Assembly (NCBI GenBank): GCA_000827265.1
Contig: KN834753.1
Span: forward strand, 278,686 to 342,685
Reading direction: 5' to 3'
Length of the DNA stretch: 64,000 nucleotides
Source of the DNA: Collybiopsis luxurians FD-317 M1
Taxonomy: Eukaryota > Basidiomycota > Agaricomycetes > Agaricales > Omphalotaceae
Part shown: one piece after another, positions 34,045-44,872 of the stretch
How positions within the stretch are numbered: position 1 is the stretch's first letter
Layout of the letters: each line of letters opens with the position of its first letter
The notes under the pieces: generated by a model
Databases searched by the model: none
What the model saw: the letters and a program-made list of their open reading frames with translations, nothing else
What the model was told of the DNA's origin: nothing
Program-made: the position numbers and the translations under genes

Positions 34045-35736
34045 ATGCCTGTCCCAACTTCTACCATGATCCATAGCCCCTCCCGTTCCAGCGACATCGC
34101 TTCTCTCAAAGTAGCAGTGAATTCGGACGAACGTCAGCACGATAAAGACTTGAATTCGAAGCGGAGCAGGGCACTAGACAAGATATATAACCGCGCCGCT
34201 CGCGCATTCTTGAACAGAAATCTCTTACTGACGCACGAATTATTGGAAACTGGGTTCAAGTCTCTCAAAACTGACTCTCAGAATATTTCAATATTACGGA
34301 AATGGGACATTCTACGGATAACTTTCGACACAATGTTGGTTGCTTCGCCCCCAGACCAACAAACCAATACAATTCCCACTCTGCACGATCTTCTGTCCAA
34401 AACGTCGCATAACTTCGTAGAGGATATGTACAATCGCTCTCTTTCTCTGTTCAGACAGGCCGATGAAAGTGTGGTTCTGCCGTCCCAAGTTTTATCAACG
34501 CTTGTCTATTCCAGTTTGAAATTGGACGCGCCGGATGTGGGGAGGAGGATGATTGAAGATTGGTTGGCGGGGAGAGGAGATGCTGCGTTGTCATCATCTT
34601 GGATGTCTTCTTCGTCGACGTCTTCTGCAGAAGCAGATTATTCATCTCTCGATGGCTATGATGCGGATAATTCGGTCAATGGGGATAGCCCGGGCGCCAG
34701 CATTATCGAAGGTGGTGATGGATACTCCAAGATCCTTGAACTTTATTGCCTCCAGGTGCTGCCAAAATTGGAACAGTGGGAATACGCAACCGAGTTTTTG
34801 GAATACGAAAGTGAACTTGACGCACAAGTCAGAGATGTAAGGATGTTCGTCGTTGCGCCGTTTTTCAAAATTGACTTTTGGCATGCTTAGAATCTTAAAC
34901 GATCCTTACAATCTCTTCATGCACAAGCTATTGCTTCACGGCTTCCTCCTTCATCTTCTAGTTCATCGCTTTTATCTTCTCTAAGTCCGCCACCCTCCGC
35001 CCGAGAAAGAGCTTATTCGCCTGCTCCTTCAACATCTTCCTCTTCCTCCTCTCTATCTACGACTTCGACCCACACCGCTGTTCCTGCTACTCCCAGAGCA
35101 CGTCAACCCATTAAAGGAATGGCTGATGCCGCCGAGGAAGGCAGCGTCGGCTCGGATGGAACTATCACTCCCCGCCAACGTACTAACGCAACGTCCCGGT
35201 CAGGACGAGCCGAACCCTCAAAAGGAAAAGGCAAGCTGCGGGTCAACACTACCCCTCGAGCGACCACTCCCCCTTCATCTACTTATGGATCAGGTATCAA
35301 AAACGCACATCCTCTCAACCCAAACGCATTGACGCCTCTTTCCCTACCGAAAACCCATCTAAACCCTTCTTCCTCATCGGCACAGCAAGGAAGGACGAAC
35401 CCGAGTACAATCGCGCTTATAAAGGCGAGTCTTGGTCCCTTCGTAGACCAGATCAGTGGGACGAGCTCTGCGAATAAAGTTGCGAGCTTAATGGCGGTGT
35501 TTGTGGTTGTTCCTCTATTTTCGTTGCTTGTGAGGATGTTGAGGCGACGAGGGAGGATCGTGGCGGGATCAGTGGGGGCGGTTAGTAGTGCGGACCTTGT
35601 TCGACAACGGCTGCAGGCCGTGAATGCGAATGCTAGCGCGATGGGAGCTTTGGGAAGGGTGCTTGCAAAAGCTTGGTGGGAGGTTTTACGAGTGGTGATT
35701 GATACCATTAAGATGGGTGGGAGCGGGCTGGTATAG
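34045..35736 (+). CDS. Tail-anchored protein, candidate Pex26/Pex15-like peroxin
   Basis: Two exons (intron 34837-34890) encode 545 aa from the ATG at 34045 (MPVPTSTMIHSPSRSSD). The first half is helical and TPR-like: IYNRAARAFLNRNLLLTHEL, LSLFRQADESVVLPSQV, and YCLQVLPKLEQWEYATEFLE. A low-complexity Ser/Pro/Thr region follows. Close to the C-terminus is one membrane segment (KVASLMAVFVVVPLFSLLVR) followed by a basic cluster MLRRRGR and a tail of about 55 residues. A helical cytosolic domain plus one C-terminal anchor is the plan of Pex26/Pex15, which recruits the Pex1-Pex6 AAA complex to peroxisomes. The assignment is by architecture and faint similarity only. A longer frame upstream opens with TTG, so I chose the ATG. 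Confidence 0.55.
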
Positions 35737-35990
35737 TTTAATGCTATTATCCCAGTAGAGTATTACTTGTCTTGTACAGATTTCTTAGTATGTAGTTTAC
35801 CTTGGTTAAAGGTTTCTGGCGTCTAATAAGATTATTTCGGCGCTTATTTGCCTTCCTTTCGTCTTCATCCAATTTTGCGCAAGAGCATCCAGCTCGAGGC
35901 TTGCATAGAACCAGCTGCGTCTTGGTTAAATTTATTCTGTATAATCGCTATAATATATTCTCGGTGAAAGAATCGCAACCGGACGTGCAA

Positions 35991-37606
35991 ATGGCAGGGA
36001 ACAAAGGCAAAAGGTAAAATCCTAGCCAATATTTCGACTGTGTGGGATTTAGTCAAGGTTTAAGTCTTTTAGGAAACGGTCCGCTATCACGACAGCTGCT
36101 GTAGAACTGGAACAAGTAGCAGAAACTTCGGAAGCTGGCTCGCAGAGATCACCTACTCCTGAAGCAGCCCCAGCGGTTAAACGATGCACGTCCCTTCCAT
36201 TCATTGAATCATGCTCCAAATTGACTTTCTTTCTTTCCTTTTCCTGCAGCCAGACGCAGAGCAGAAACTCGAGACTGTCCCATCTGCAATGAACCTATCC
36301 CTCTCAGATTACTAGGAAAACACGCTGAACTCGAAACTTCACGCGTAGCTGAAATCATTAGCCATATCGGATCTGAAGAACCTTTCTTGGATCTCTCATA
36401 CGAATCTTACGCTTCCACTTCTGCTTTAACGCATCCCTCCGCTCTAGAATCCACACCCGGTCCAGGCTCCTCATCGTCAGGAAGACGTTCCGCCGTCCGC
36501 GCTCGAAAAAGTATCCTCGAAAAGCTCGCGCCTGTGAGGTCGCAATCTACAGTTGTCTCAAAAGCTATCCAGGGTATCAAGCGCAATCGCAAGAATAGGC
36601 ATGCAAAGCTGCGAGATATGACGAAAGAGGATGATGAAGGCTTCGGGTCGTCTTCCTTGAGACAGCAACGGATAACTTCTGCGAGAGGGGAGATTGTATG
36701 TCCTGTTTGTTTGACGACGGTGAGAGGGGACGAGGACGTACAGGATGCACATGTTGAGGCTTGTGTGGCGAATGAGTCGAGGAGGTTGGAGGAGGAGCGT
36801 TTGAGGAGAGAGGCGCAGTTGCGGGAGGAGGAAGAGGCTGCGGGAGTGGTGGATGTGGATGGTGACGATGGTGCGGGGTATTTTGGTGATGTTAGAGGTG
36901 ATTTCGGGTTCCATTCTTCCTTTCGAACTCGCTCCGAACCTTTTGTAGGGACGGGTTTTCATAGACGAAATCATACTGACCAGGATGTGGACGATGTGAT
37001 CGATATTGACGGGGATGATGCTGAGATCTTTGGCTCCGCTCAGTTCAACGAGGGTGACATCCTGGATGCCGAAGCTTCTGCAACCCATACTGCTTCTGCT
37101 CGTACTCAGCCTACTTTAGGACACGGTCGTGCCGATGATTTCGAGTTTGAGGGCGATCAGCCCGCCAAAATTCTTCGGGACCTCATTGCTGAAAGTAAAA
37201 CGAAGCAGCAGATTGCCACTCCAGCACTACAATCGGATGTTGTTCCAGAAATGGACAAGGTTAATGTCGCTATAGTCTTGGCCAAAAAGAAGGGGGATGC
37301 GAACGGGTTAGTGAATGCACTAGAGAATAAAATTAGACTTTTGGTAAGGCTGTCAACTTCAAATTGTTCTAACGCCGATTGCTGATTGTTATCCATGTAC
37401 AGGAAAACCCAAGCTCATCCTCGTCTTCTTCTGGTGCATCTCTATGTCGCATATGTCTAGACCCATACAGCGAACCAACTGTGTCTACTGGGTGCTGGCA
37501 CACATGCTGCCGCGAATGCTGGCTGCGCTGTTTGGGTTCAACGAAACTGTGTCCGATCTGCAAGAGAATAACTGCAGCTATGGAATTGCGGAGAGTGTAT
37601 ATATGA
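35991..37606 (+). CDS. RNF220-type RING E3 ubiquitin ligase
   Basis: The ATG at 35991 gives MAGNKGK, continuing RKRSAITTAAVELEQVAETS in exon 2. The third exon holds a zinc-binding segment (RDCPICNEPIPLRLLGKHAE), a long disordered region, a second CPVCLTTVRGDEDVQDAHVE finger, acidic stretches, and a coiled region ending ENKIRLL. The last exon carries the RING: CRICLDPYSEPTVSTGCWH, then CCRECWLRCLGSTKLCPICK, ending RRVYI at 37606. The RING plus the short ITAAMELRRVYI end closely resembles RNF220 C-termini. E2-dependent substrate ubiquitination is the family role. The exon 2-exon 3 join is unresolved: no simple GT-AG pair keeps both frames. A GC donor at about 36190 or a weak GTCCCT donor would. 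Confidence 0.85.
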
Positions 37607-38306
37607 ACTGGTTGAACAATTTTGGGTGTATATTCTGTGTCAGTTTAGTAGTACATATCCGTTACAGTCTCTTGTGCAGCAAACTGAAGTTGACCTCCCT
37701 TGGCCCGACATCCTTGAAGATGTAATTCTGATATAGGGTCTCTAACTAGAGCCCCTCAACTTACTACCTTTCCTTTATCGGAAATTGCATTATCTAGACT
37801 ATCTGTCCCGGATACACAGTTGGTTATTGCAACTACCGGATATGTCAACAGTCCGTACAACTTTATAGTCGCCATGAGAAATTCAAAGGCACTAGAAAAG
37901 AGAGAAGATCGATGGGACTTGGTATCTATTTGAGTTGGCTGAGCTCTAACGTGGGACACCGCTTTCCAGTGAGACCACGGATCGAGTCCTGCCTCTGGAG
38001 TCCTTTTCAATCCCGATGTTTTGATTGTACATGCAATTTTTCCGATCGACTCTCGAAGATTATCATTCTATCAGTATGATTAGGACCGCACAATCATAGC
38101 AGGTATACAGGCACAGCAAGTAATGCAATATCTGGCGATGTCAATAGGTATATGCTGCCAGGCTAAAGAGTTACCGAATCTAAGTCACATTTTCAATGCA
38201 TTCAGAACATCTAGGTTACTGTAAGAATACGGCGGCTTTAGTCGCGGAGGCGACAAAATAAGTAAGTTGTGTACGTCTGGTCCGAAGCCCAGAAAGCTCA
38301 ATTCCG
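37607..38306. other. Convergent intergenic region, no gene seen
   Basis: 700 bp between two 3' ends. No exon chain recognised. A tRNA-like patch near 37928-38005 does not form a T-stem. Confidence 0.5.
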
Positions 38307-39794
38307 TCACTCAAACCCTTTCGCCACCTCGAGGCTGAGGGCATAATCAATTGCTAGTCCTAGCCAAATAATCCACCCCAGTTGCCCATTACTATTGAAA
38401 TTGACTGAATCGCAGGTCGCAGTAAGTAAACAAAAAACAAAGTGACTCAAATCTGATATCACTTACTCCCGCAGCTCTCCGGAATCTCCAGATCCACAGT
38501 CCGCCATTGCCTGATTAGATGGACAAGTAGACCGCCGATGGAAACGATATAAAAGGCAAGCCCCTGTTTATTCAGACAGCCGGTAGCGCAGAAGAGTATC
38601 GTGAAGGAGCAGCCGCATGCCATCAGGAGCGGCCGTATATACGGGCCAAAAAGAATAGCTGTGGATCTCACGCCCATTTTCACATCATCCTCGATGTCCT
38701 GGCAAGCGTAAATAGTATCTTGGAACTCGATAAATCGTAACTCAAGGGCATAAAAACATCGAACTAAACACTTACCGTACAGCATTGTCCAACTATAACA
38801 TTCGTGGTATCAGTAATCAAATACAGAGATGAAGACGTGTTCCACTGACCACCAGCATCCCGCCATTGCAGTTGACAGTAATGGCACATTAAGACTGTTC
38901 GTTGTAGATACCCATGCTGTCACGAATCCAAAATTCATTGCGAATCCTAACCATGCTTGAGGCCAGTAAGTGACTCGCTTTAGCAATGGATAGATGGCGA
39001 ATCTAACCACCAAGAGGCGCATAGTAGGACAGGATTCATAGCTCGTTAGTGAAGAGAGGTCTCAGGGACGGACGGACGGATCCTTACATAGGCAAAAGTT
39101 GTGCCAACGCCACCCAGAGTCTGCGAGGGATCGCGATTGCACTGATTAGCCAATGATTTGGAGAAGTCACCACGGCGAAGGAACTAGAGCTTACGCAAAG
39201 TCCTCAACAGTAAAATAAAACCACACTATCCCGATTGCATACTGAACTAACACGTACACAGACGCCGCACACACGGAAATTTGTCCACTGGCCAGTGGTC
39301 TCTTTTTGGTTCTTTCTGTCGGTATGAAACCAGTGAGCAGCGCCAACAAATCAAGTTTTCAGTAGGGTCGACTCACCGACTCCAGCATCCACTTTACGGT
39401 CGAAGATATCATTAACGGTACACGCAGAGGAACGAATAATGAATGCACTAAAGAAGCATTGCATCAAGCTGAAGGTATACGTATTCCATGACATCTTGAC
39501 GGAATAAGCCGCCATCGTTAGGCCCCACGCTGATTCAAGTAAGTTTTCGAATGGGAGCCACCTTCGTTACCGATGCACGTACCGAAGGGCCAAAACATGA
39601 GCTTCATCCCAGTTGGCTACGAATCACTCAGTCACCTGTTAATGGGACACCGGAAAGCCGACCTTTTCTAGGCGTATCAACTCCAGGTACGGACGTACAG
39701 CGGGCGGAAGCACGTCGAGGGGCTTTCTCCTGACATCGAGGAACTCTTCCTGAGTGAACTCGGAAGAGAGCTTTTCGTTCAGGTTGGTGAACAT
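38307..39794 (-). CDS. UbiA-family prenyltransferase (Coq2-like)
   Basis: From the ATG at 39794 the exons join as MFTNLNEKLSSEFTQEEF, PYLELIRLEKPTGMKLMFWP, FAWGLTMAAYSVKMSWN, then the first Asp-rich motif NDIFDRKVDAGVERTKKRPL, then SGQISVCAASVYVLVQYAIG. Further exons give the second Asp-rich motif DTIYACQDIEDDVKMGVRST. The last exon, spliced after ESCG, ends NGQLGWIIWLGLAIDYALSL and EVAKGFE with TGA at 38307-38309. Both DxxxD-type motifs needed for Mg-diphosphate binding are intact. UbiA enzymes attach a prenyl chain to 4-hydroxybenzoate or a related aromatic within a membrane. The N-terminus is acidic, not a mitochondrial presequence, so this may be a secondary-metabolism paralogue rather than Coq2 itself. 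Confidence 0.88.
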
Positions 39795-41933
39795 GAAGAA
39801 GGGATATGCAGGAGTTGAAAAAAGACGGGAGAATGAGATGATAGGTTCGAGGGTCTCTCTTAGAGATTGTATATATACGAACTCTGATTTTTAAAAAGAA
39901 AGGTTCCGAGTTCGTGGATCTCATTAGCGGCTAATCAATCTGTTAACGCAAACGCACGCCTCTGGCCTTGAAGGACGTGGACGAATTGCGGAGATCTTGA
40001 GTTTCAACTGTACATTAGCACGGAGCAAGAGGAAAATCATTTACTCAGCATTGTTTTGGACAAAATCCGTGAGCACAGTGCACGGTTTGTATAGGCAAAG
40101 AACCCCGATGAGGAAACTACAAGTATGATTAAATGTTCTGTACACACAAAATTCGAGGGTGCCAGCAGATGAAGATTCGCAGTCCCCACTGAAACTTTGA
40201 GCAAAATAGGAATTATAGCCTCCGCTTTAGGATTCCAGAGAAAATTTTCGCTTCTGCATCCGACTCTACGAGGTTGCTGATGTTCAATAAAAGAAAATTA
40301 GACAAAACCCCTCAGTTAAGAGGATATGTCGCCTATCTTGTCTTCAAAGTTGCCACAGATGACAAGTCCTGCCAGAGGCAGGCCTTCGGGTCCGAGTTGC
40401 TCGGGTAGAGGCTCTGAACTGAACCCATCTTCATATCGTGAGGTGTGAAAGAATAGTGAACACCTTGTTCAAGAATTTCTGGGGCGAATAAGTTACCTAT
40501 TAGCCGCTAAACCTAGAGAAAACTGTATTTTGAATGCATCCTTTCTTCCGCAATTTCCAGAGAGATTCGTGACGAAATCCCGACGATGTTGTTGTCAGTA
40601 TTATTACTCACCTTGCCCAAAACGAACACAGACGTTATCTTCCGAGTGCAGTGATTAGTTTATCCTAGAATCCCAGAAGATATCCACGATACGTTGGAGT
40701 GATAAGAAGCGACGGGTGCCTGCCTGCTACTCAAGCAAACGCCTCTGATTCGAGTCCTACGCATCACTGACCTGCCGCGGGACGTTGGAAGTCTTCTAAC
40801 CCCATTAACATGACCTGATCCTAGTAGTAGGCCATTTCGATCGGATCAGTCTTCAGTACTTCGGTCGAGTGGATGTGGCTCAAGTCATCGTGCACACATA
40901 CCAAGTTGAACGGGGACGTCACTGCTAAGTATCCCATTGTCCCCGTCCATTATCCGCATCGTGCGAACGCCAGTGGAACAACGAACAAAATAGGTCAACA
41001 AACATAGCAGGTCGCGTAGAACATTAGGATGGACGGTATATTCCTGCATTTTTCATGATTTAATCTCCGTTTTTCGACTTCCGAACTGGACAGCATTCCA
41101 GGGGATTGCGGCGATCGCTCGAGTTGTGAAGAGACCGATGGTAATGAGATGTGAGCCTCTGGAGGGATTGACCGACTAGAATCCGGAACCTTTTCGGTCC
41201 TCGAATCGAGATTTCGTATGTGCAATGTTTTGCTGCCCTGCTCGGGAATCAAGTCTCCTTGCTCGCTCCGTCTCGAAGGACAGGCGGGGGATGTGGAAAA
41301 CATTGAATTGAGAGGTCAAACAAGGTAACAAGGCAATAGGTTGCATACGATCGACTCCGCAGAGAGGATTAAACATACCGCTAGAAGCTAACGACTTTGG
41401 AAGAACGGTGCAAACGGATGGGAATTATGGGAATTCTTTGCTAAAGATCGTCTTCTTACCATATACTGTAGGTACGCCAAGGGACTAGGCTGTCATCTCA
41501 ATATCGTGATTTAGGCTCAGGTGCAGAAAGTTTGGAAGAGGTTGCGAGCGAGTCACTCGCTAAACAGGCTTCTAGCGGAGTCCGAGAGGAAAGGACTCGA
41601 CATGTCTGAGAGCAGGAAGGCGAAGATCGAATGTTGGGACATTGTTGGAGAAATGACCTTTGTCGACTGGCCTCAGGAATAATGAAATAAGATCCCTTGG
41701 GTGGGCATAAGTTGTCTGTCCTCGCGAAGGAACTGCAGTAAAAGCTCCGTCCACTAAATCCCAAAGAATTGTTTCTGAGCTCTTCGCACGGCGTTTGGTA
41801 TACTCATGTCTGGATAAGTTACAAGCTACCTACAACACAGCATGCTAAGAATGTACGGAGACCCACCTATAGACAGATAGACAGGTCAGGTAGCCTAGGA
41901 ACATCCCGTTACCAGGAGCTGTAAGTCCACATA
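39795..41933. other. 2.1-kb interval with coding-like fragments, no gene model
   Basis: No complete gene can be assembled. Minus-strand frames ending at 40316 (…SEPLPEQLGPEGLPLAGLV, then ICGNFEDKIGDISS) and at about 41572-41800 (DLVDGAFTAVPSRGQTTYAH) read like protein but have no clear start, partner exons or recognisable family. They may be a decayed gene. Confidence 0.4.
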
Positions 41934-43129
41934 CTACGTCGCCGTCATCTTCTCATCTCCGAAATACTCCTCCACCAGCGATTTCTTTTTCAATTCTAGC
42001 AAGATCTGTTCCATTTCAACTCTAGTAGGCATATTTGGGGGCAGAAGACTTTCCGCAGAGAGGAAGGGGATATATGAGGCGGCTGTCTGGGCATGGAGAA
42101 GAGCAGATTTAGACTGATCCGCTGGGGTAGAGGTCACCGTATTCGGTGCAGCAGTCTGTGATCCCTTGTCCGAAACAGGCGGTCCCGACTCACCCGCGGA
42201 ATCATCTGCAGTTTCAACTTTTCGTTTCGAGTGCGTTTCCGAGGCAGAAGAACCATCAGACGTAGAGGATGGTTCTGGTCGCGACATCTTGGGTATCGGA
42301 TCGTCTTCCGGAAGACCTAGTGCCTCACGCAAAGTAGTATACGCTTCCTCCCATTCTGCGAGTGACTTAACATCATCAGCAGTATAAATGTCGGGAAGGG
42401 CGCACCTTCTTCCTCTGCCAGTCGCTCAGATTCTAACAACGTATCATCTTCCTCGTCCAGATCGCCGTAATACGCAGGCCCTTGATCCATAAACTTTTTA
42501 TAATACGCTAGCGTTTGATTTTCCTCGTCTTCTTCGACTTTCCGGCTTTGAAAGAGTTCGCGGACACCAGGCAAGTCTTTGGCTCGTCCAAAGTATCTGA
42601 CAAAAGCAAAACATGAGTGATTATCACGAATATCGACTATCCCATACTCACTTGTAGCCTTTTGTCCCAGGAACCTCTTTCCCATCATCGTCCAGCATGG
42701 CGACATTTCTGCGATAATTTGCCCCACCCAGAGCAACAATTTGATTTTCCCAATGTCTCTTCTCTCGCAGTAGTTTATTTATCTCATCATTAAGATCCCG
42801 AACTTCGTAGTCGCTCAGTCCAGCTGGTAAAAAAAAGTTTGAACGCTCGTGAATCAAATAGGTTAGCAGAATTACTTACTATCCTGAATCTTTGATACTT
42901 TTCGACTGATCTCTCGCAGAATTTCACCTCTCCATCGTTCACATTCCCGTAAACTTTTACAAGCACTGGCCATTCGAGGACGACGATCTGCCCGAGTTCC
43001 AAGCCCAAGCTCAGCAGCTTGGGCTTCTCGGAACCGGTAAAGCATAGATTGGGCCTTTTCTTCATTACGCGCCTACGAGATGACCGCATTTAAGAAGAAG
43101 AAACATTGCAGTGACATGACAATTACCAT
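41934..43129 (-). CDS. ISY1: Pre-mRNA-splicing factor ISY1
   Basis: The first coding exon is just the ATG at 43127-43129. The intron 43073-43126 follows at once, and exon 2 continues ARNEEKAQSMLYRFREAQ. This matches the nearly invariant MARNEEKAQSMLYRFR start of Isy1. The protein goes on with SDYEVRDLNDEINKLLREKR, WENQIVALGGANYRRN, KEVPGTKGYKYFGRAKDLPG, and YYGDLDEEDDTLLESE, then a Ser-rich, charged tail with EMEQILLELKKKSLVEEYFG, ending at 41934. Isy1 belongs to the NineTeen-related complex and contacts the catalytic spliceosome during the first step. It is divergent from the HSL-type hydrolase over 220 bp. Confidence 0.95.
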
Positions 43130-43349
43130 TTTGATTGATTATACTTGTTCGTTGGGTAGTCCGCGTCGCGTTGGGTGGCGGTCAAGGTTGAAGGCTTTAA
43201 GCGCTCAGCTACTCACTGGGCGCTTATGGTATATAGTCCTACTAATAGCGTTCACGGTAATGGAATCTATGTATCCGAAGTCAGCCGTGAAACGATTCTC
43301 AGATATCTCCGTGTGACCACCTTTCCAAGTTCCTTCCAGCCAATCCACC
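43130..43349. promoter_or_regulatory. Bidirectional promoter, ISY1 / hydrolase, with inverted pair of a GCGC word
   Basis: TAAGCGCTCAG at 43198-43208 and its near-perfect reverse complement CTGGGCGCTTA at about 43216-43226 form an inverted pair spaced by 7 nt in the 220-bp divergent promoter. The same 11-mer with C for T is in the promoter at 4929-4939. Confidence 0.55.
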
Positions 43350-44663
43350 ATGTCGCCTACAGACCGAGTCCCCAAACAACCCCTTCACCCTTCAATGATC
43401 CCCAAACTGGATCCAGAATACGTCGAATTCCACAACAGCGTCCTACAATACATCACCCCTCCTCATACTCTACCTTGGAATCCAGCCATCCGAGATGTAC
43501 CTGCCGTACCTGGAAGTACAGAGCCTTTGACGGTAGGCAAGACATCGGACATCGATTTGAGTTGTACGAATATGCGCGTGTTCACGCCCGAGGGTGAAGC
43601 GCCCTCTGCTGGCTGGCCTGTCTTTATCTTCTTTCACGGAGGTAAGACTATTGTTCCGATATCAGCCTTAATCAATTCACATGAATACAGGCGGATGGAC
43701 TTTTGGTACTATCGCGAGCGAGTCTACATTCTCGACGAATATGTGCGTCCGTAAGTGTCCTTCTCTCATTTATCCCCATTTAATTCAGAGCTTTGACCGT
43801 TGCGCTCAGGCGCCAAGTGTGTCGTCGTCTCGGTGAACTATCGATTAGCGCCGGAACACAAGTATCCTATTGCCGTCCAAGACGCAATAGAATCTTTACA
43901 ATGGATCATCAAGCACGGCAAAGCCGCTTTGAACGTCGATACGAGCAAGATCGCAGTCGGCGGTTCGTCCAGGTAAGTCCCACTATCCACAGTGAGCTAC
44001 TATCACCACCACCGACTCTGAAGAATCATCGTTAATCTTCAGCGGCGGAAATCTCGCCGCAATTCTCGCTCTCAAAGCCGCAGAACCTACTTTCACACCT
44101 CCGCTGCCTTCCCCTCTCGTCCTCCAACTCCTTATCGTTCCAGTAACGGACAACACGGCAACGGATAGTCCAGGCGGCTTGTGGGAGGAAAATAAGCACA
44201 CCCCGTGGCTTTCCCCCGATCGCATGAACTGGTTCAAGGATAACTATTTTGCCAATAAAGAAGATTGGACCAAGTGGGATGCGTCGCCAATATTTGCCCC
44301 TCAGGAGCTGTTGACAAAGACGCCTAATGCGTGGATAGGTGTTGGAGAACTCGACATTCTCAGGGACGAAGGTGTGAAGTACGGCGAAAAACTAAAAGAG
44401 GCTGGTGTTAAGGAGGTCGAAATCGCGGTATATAAGGGCGGACCTCATCCTATAATGGCTATGGATGGTACGTATCGCTATGCTAATTTATAAAACCCTC
44501 ATTGACGGTACGTATGTATATTCTTTCAACTCTATCAGCGTGAGTCTGCTTCGCTTGTCATAAAGAATCGTAAACTTACTTTAGGTTTAGTGTTGTCAAA
44601 TTAGGAGCGAAACTCATCACAGACGCTACAAATGCCTTGAGCAAAGCATTCGGTATAGCGTAA
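43350..44663 (+). CDS. Alpha/beta hydrolase (HSL/fold-3 esterase family)
   Basis: The ATG at 43350 opens MSPTDRVPKQPLHPSMIPKL. The exons contain the oxyanion-hole motif FIFFHGG with GWTFG after an intron, VVVSVNYRLAPEHKYPIAVQ, the nucleophile elbow GGSSSGGNLAA (an intron splits it near 43974-44040), and the acid/base region ELDILRDEGVKYGEKLKEAG and GGPHPIMAMD. These are the marks of the hormone-sensitive-lipase-like esterases. The last exon encodes KLGAKLITDATNALSKAFG and stops at 44661-44663. The simplest join to it is donor GTATCG at 44472 and acceptor at 44590, giving MAMDGTVVKLG; a 1-nt exon at 44539 is an alternative. No signal peptide, so probably cytosolic. Substrate unknown. Confidence 0.85.
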
Positions 44664-44872
44664 ACCACATAAGTAGGGTATCCTTCGGAATCACAACCAT
44701 GTGCTTGCGACATTAATTTATCAACTGGGGACAGTAAGGTATGTAAAGCTACAACCATGAACGGTAGCATAAATCATCGCGCCCAAGAAAAGAAAGAAGG
44801 AAAAAGACAGCACCTATTATACAACTGGTATGTCTACGGTAACGGCATTTAACACGCGCCCGCTGTAGCAAA

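Noticed and set aside
36190..36250. Treating the RNF220-like gene as two genes because of the frame break
   Set aside because: N-terminal exons, CPIC segment and RING have the order of one RNF220-type protein; a missed or unusual splice is the simpler explanation.
37928..38005. tRNA-like patch with a GGATCGAGTCC T-loop
   Set aside because: Neither the T-stem nor an acceptor stem pairs, on either strand; at most a degenerate tRNA.
40717..40770. Second tRNA-like patch with GATTCGAGTCC
   Set aside because: No D arm or acceptor stem can be formed around it.
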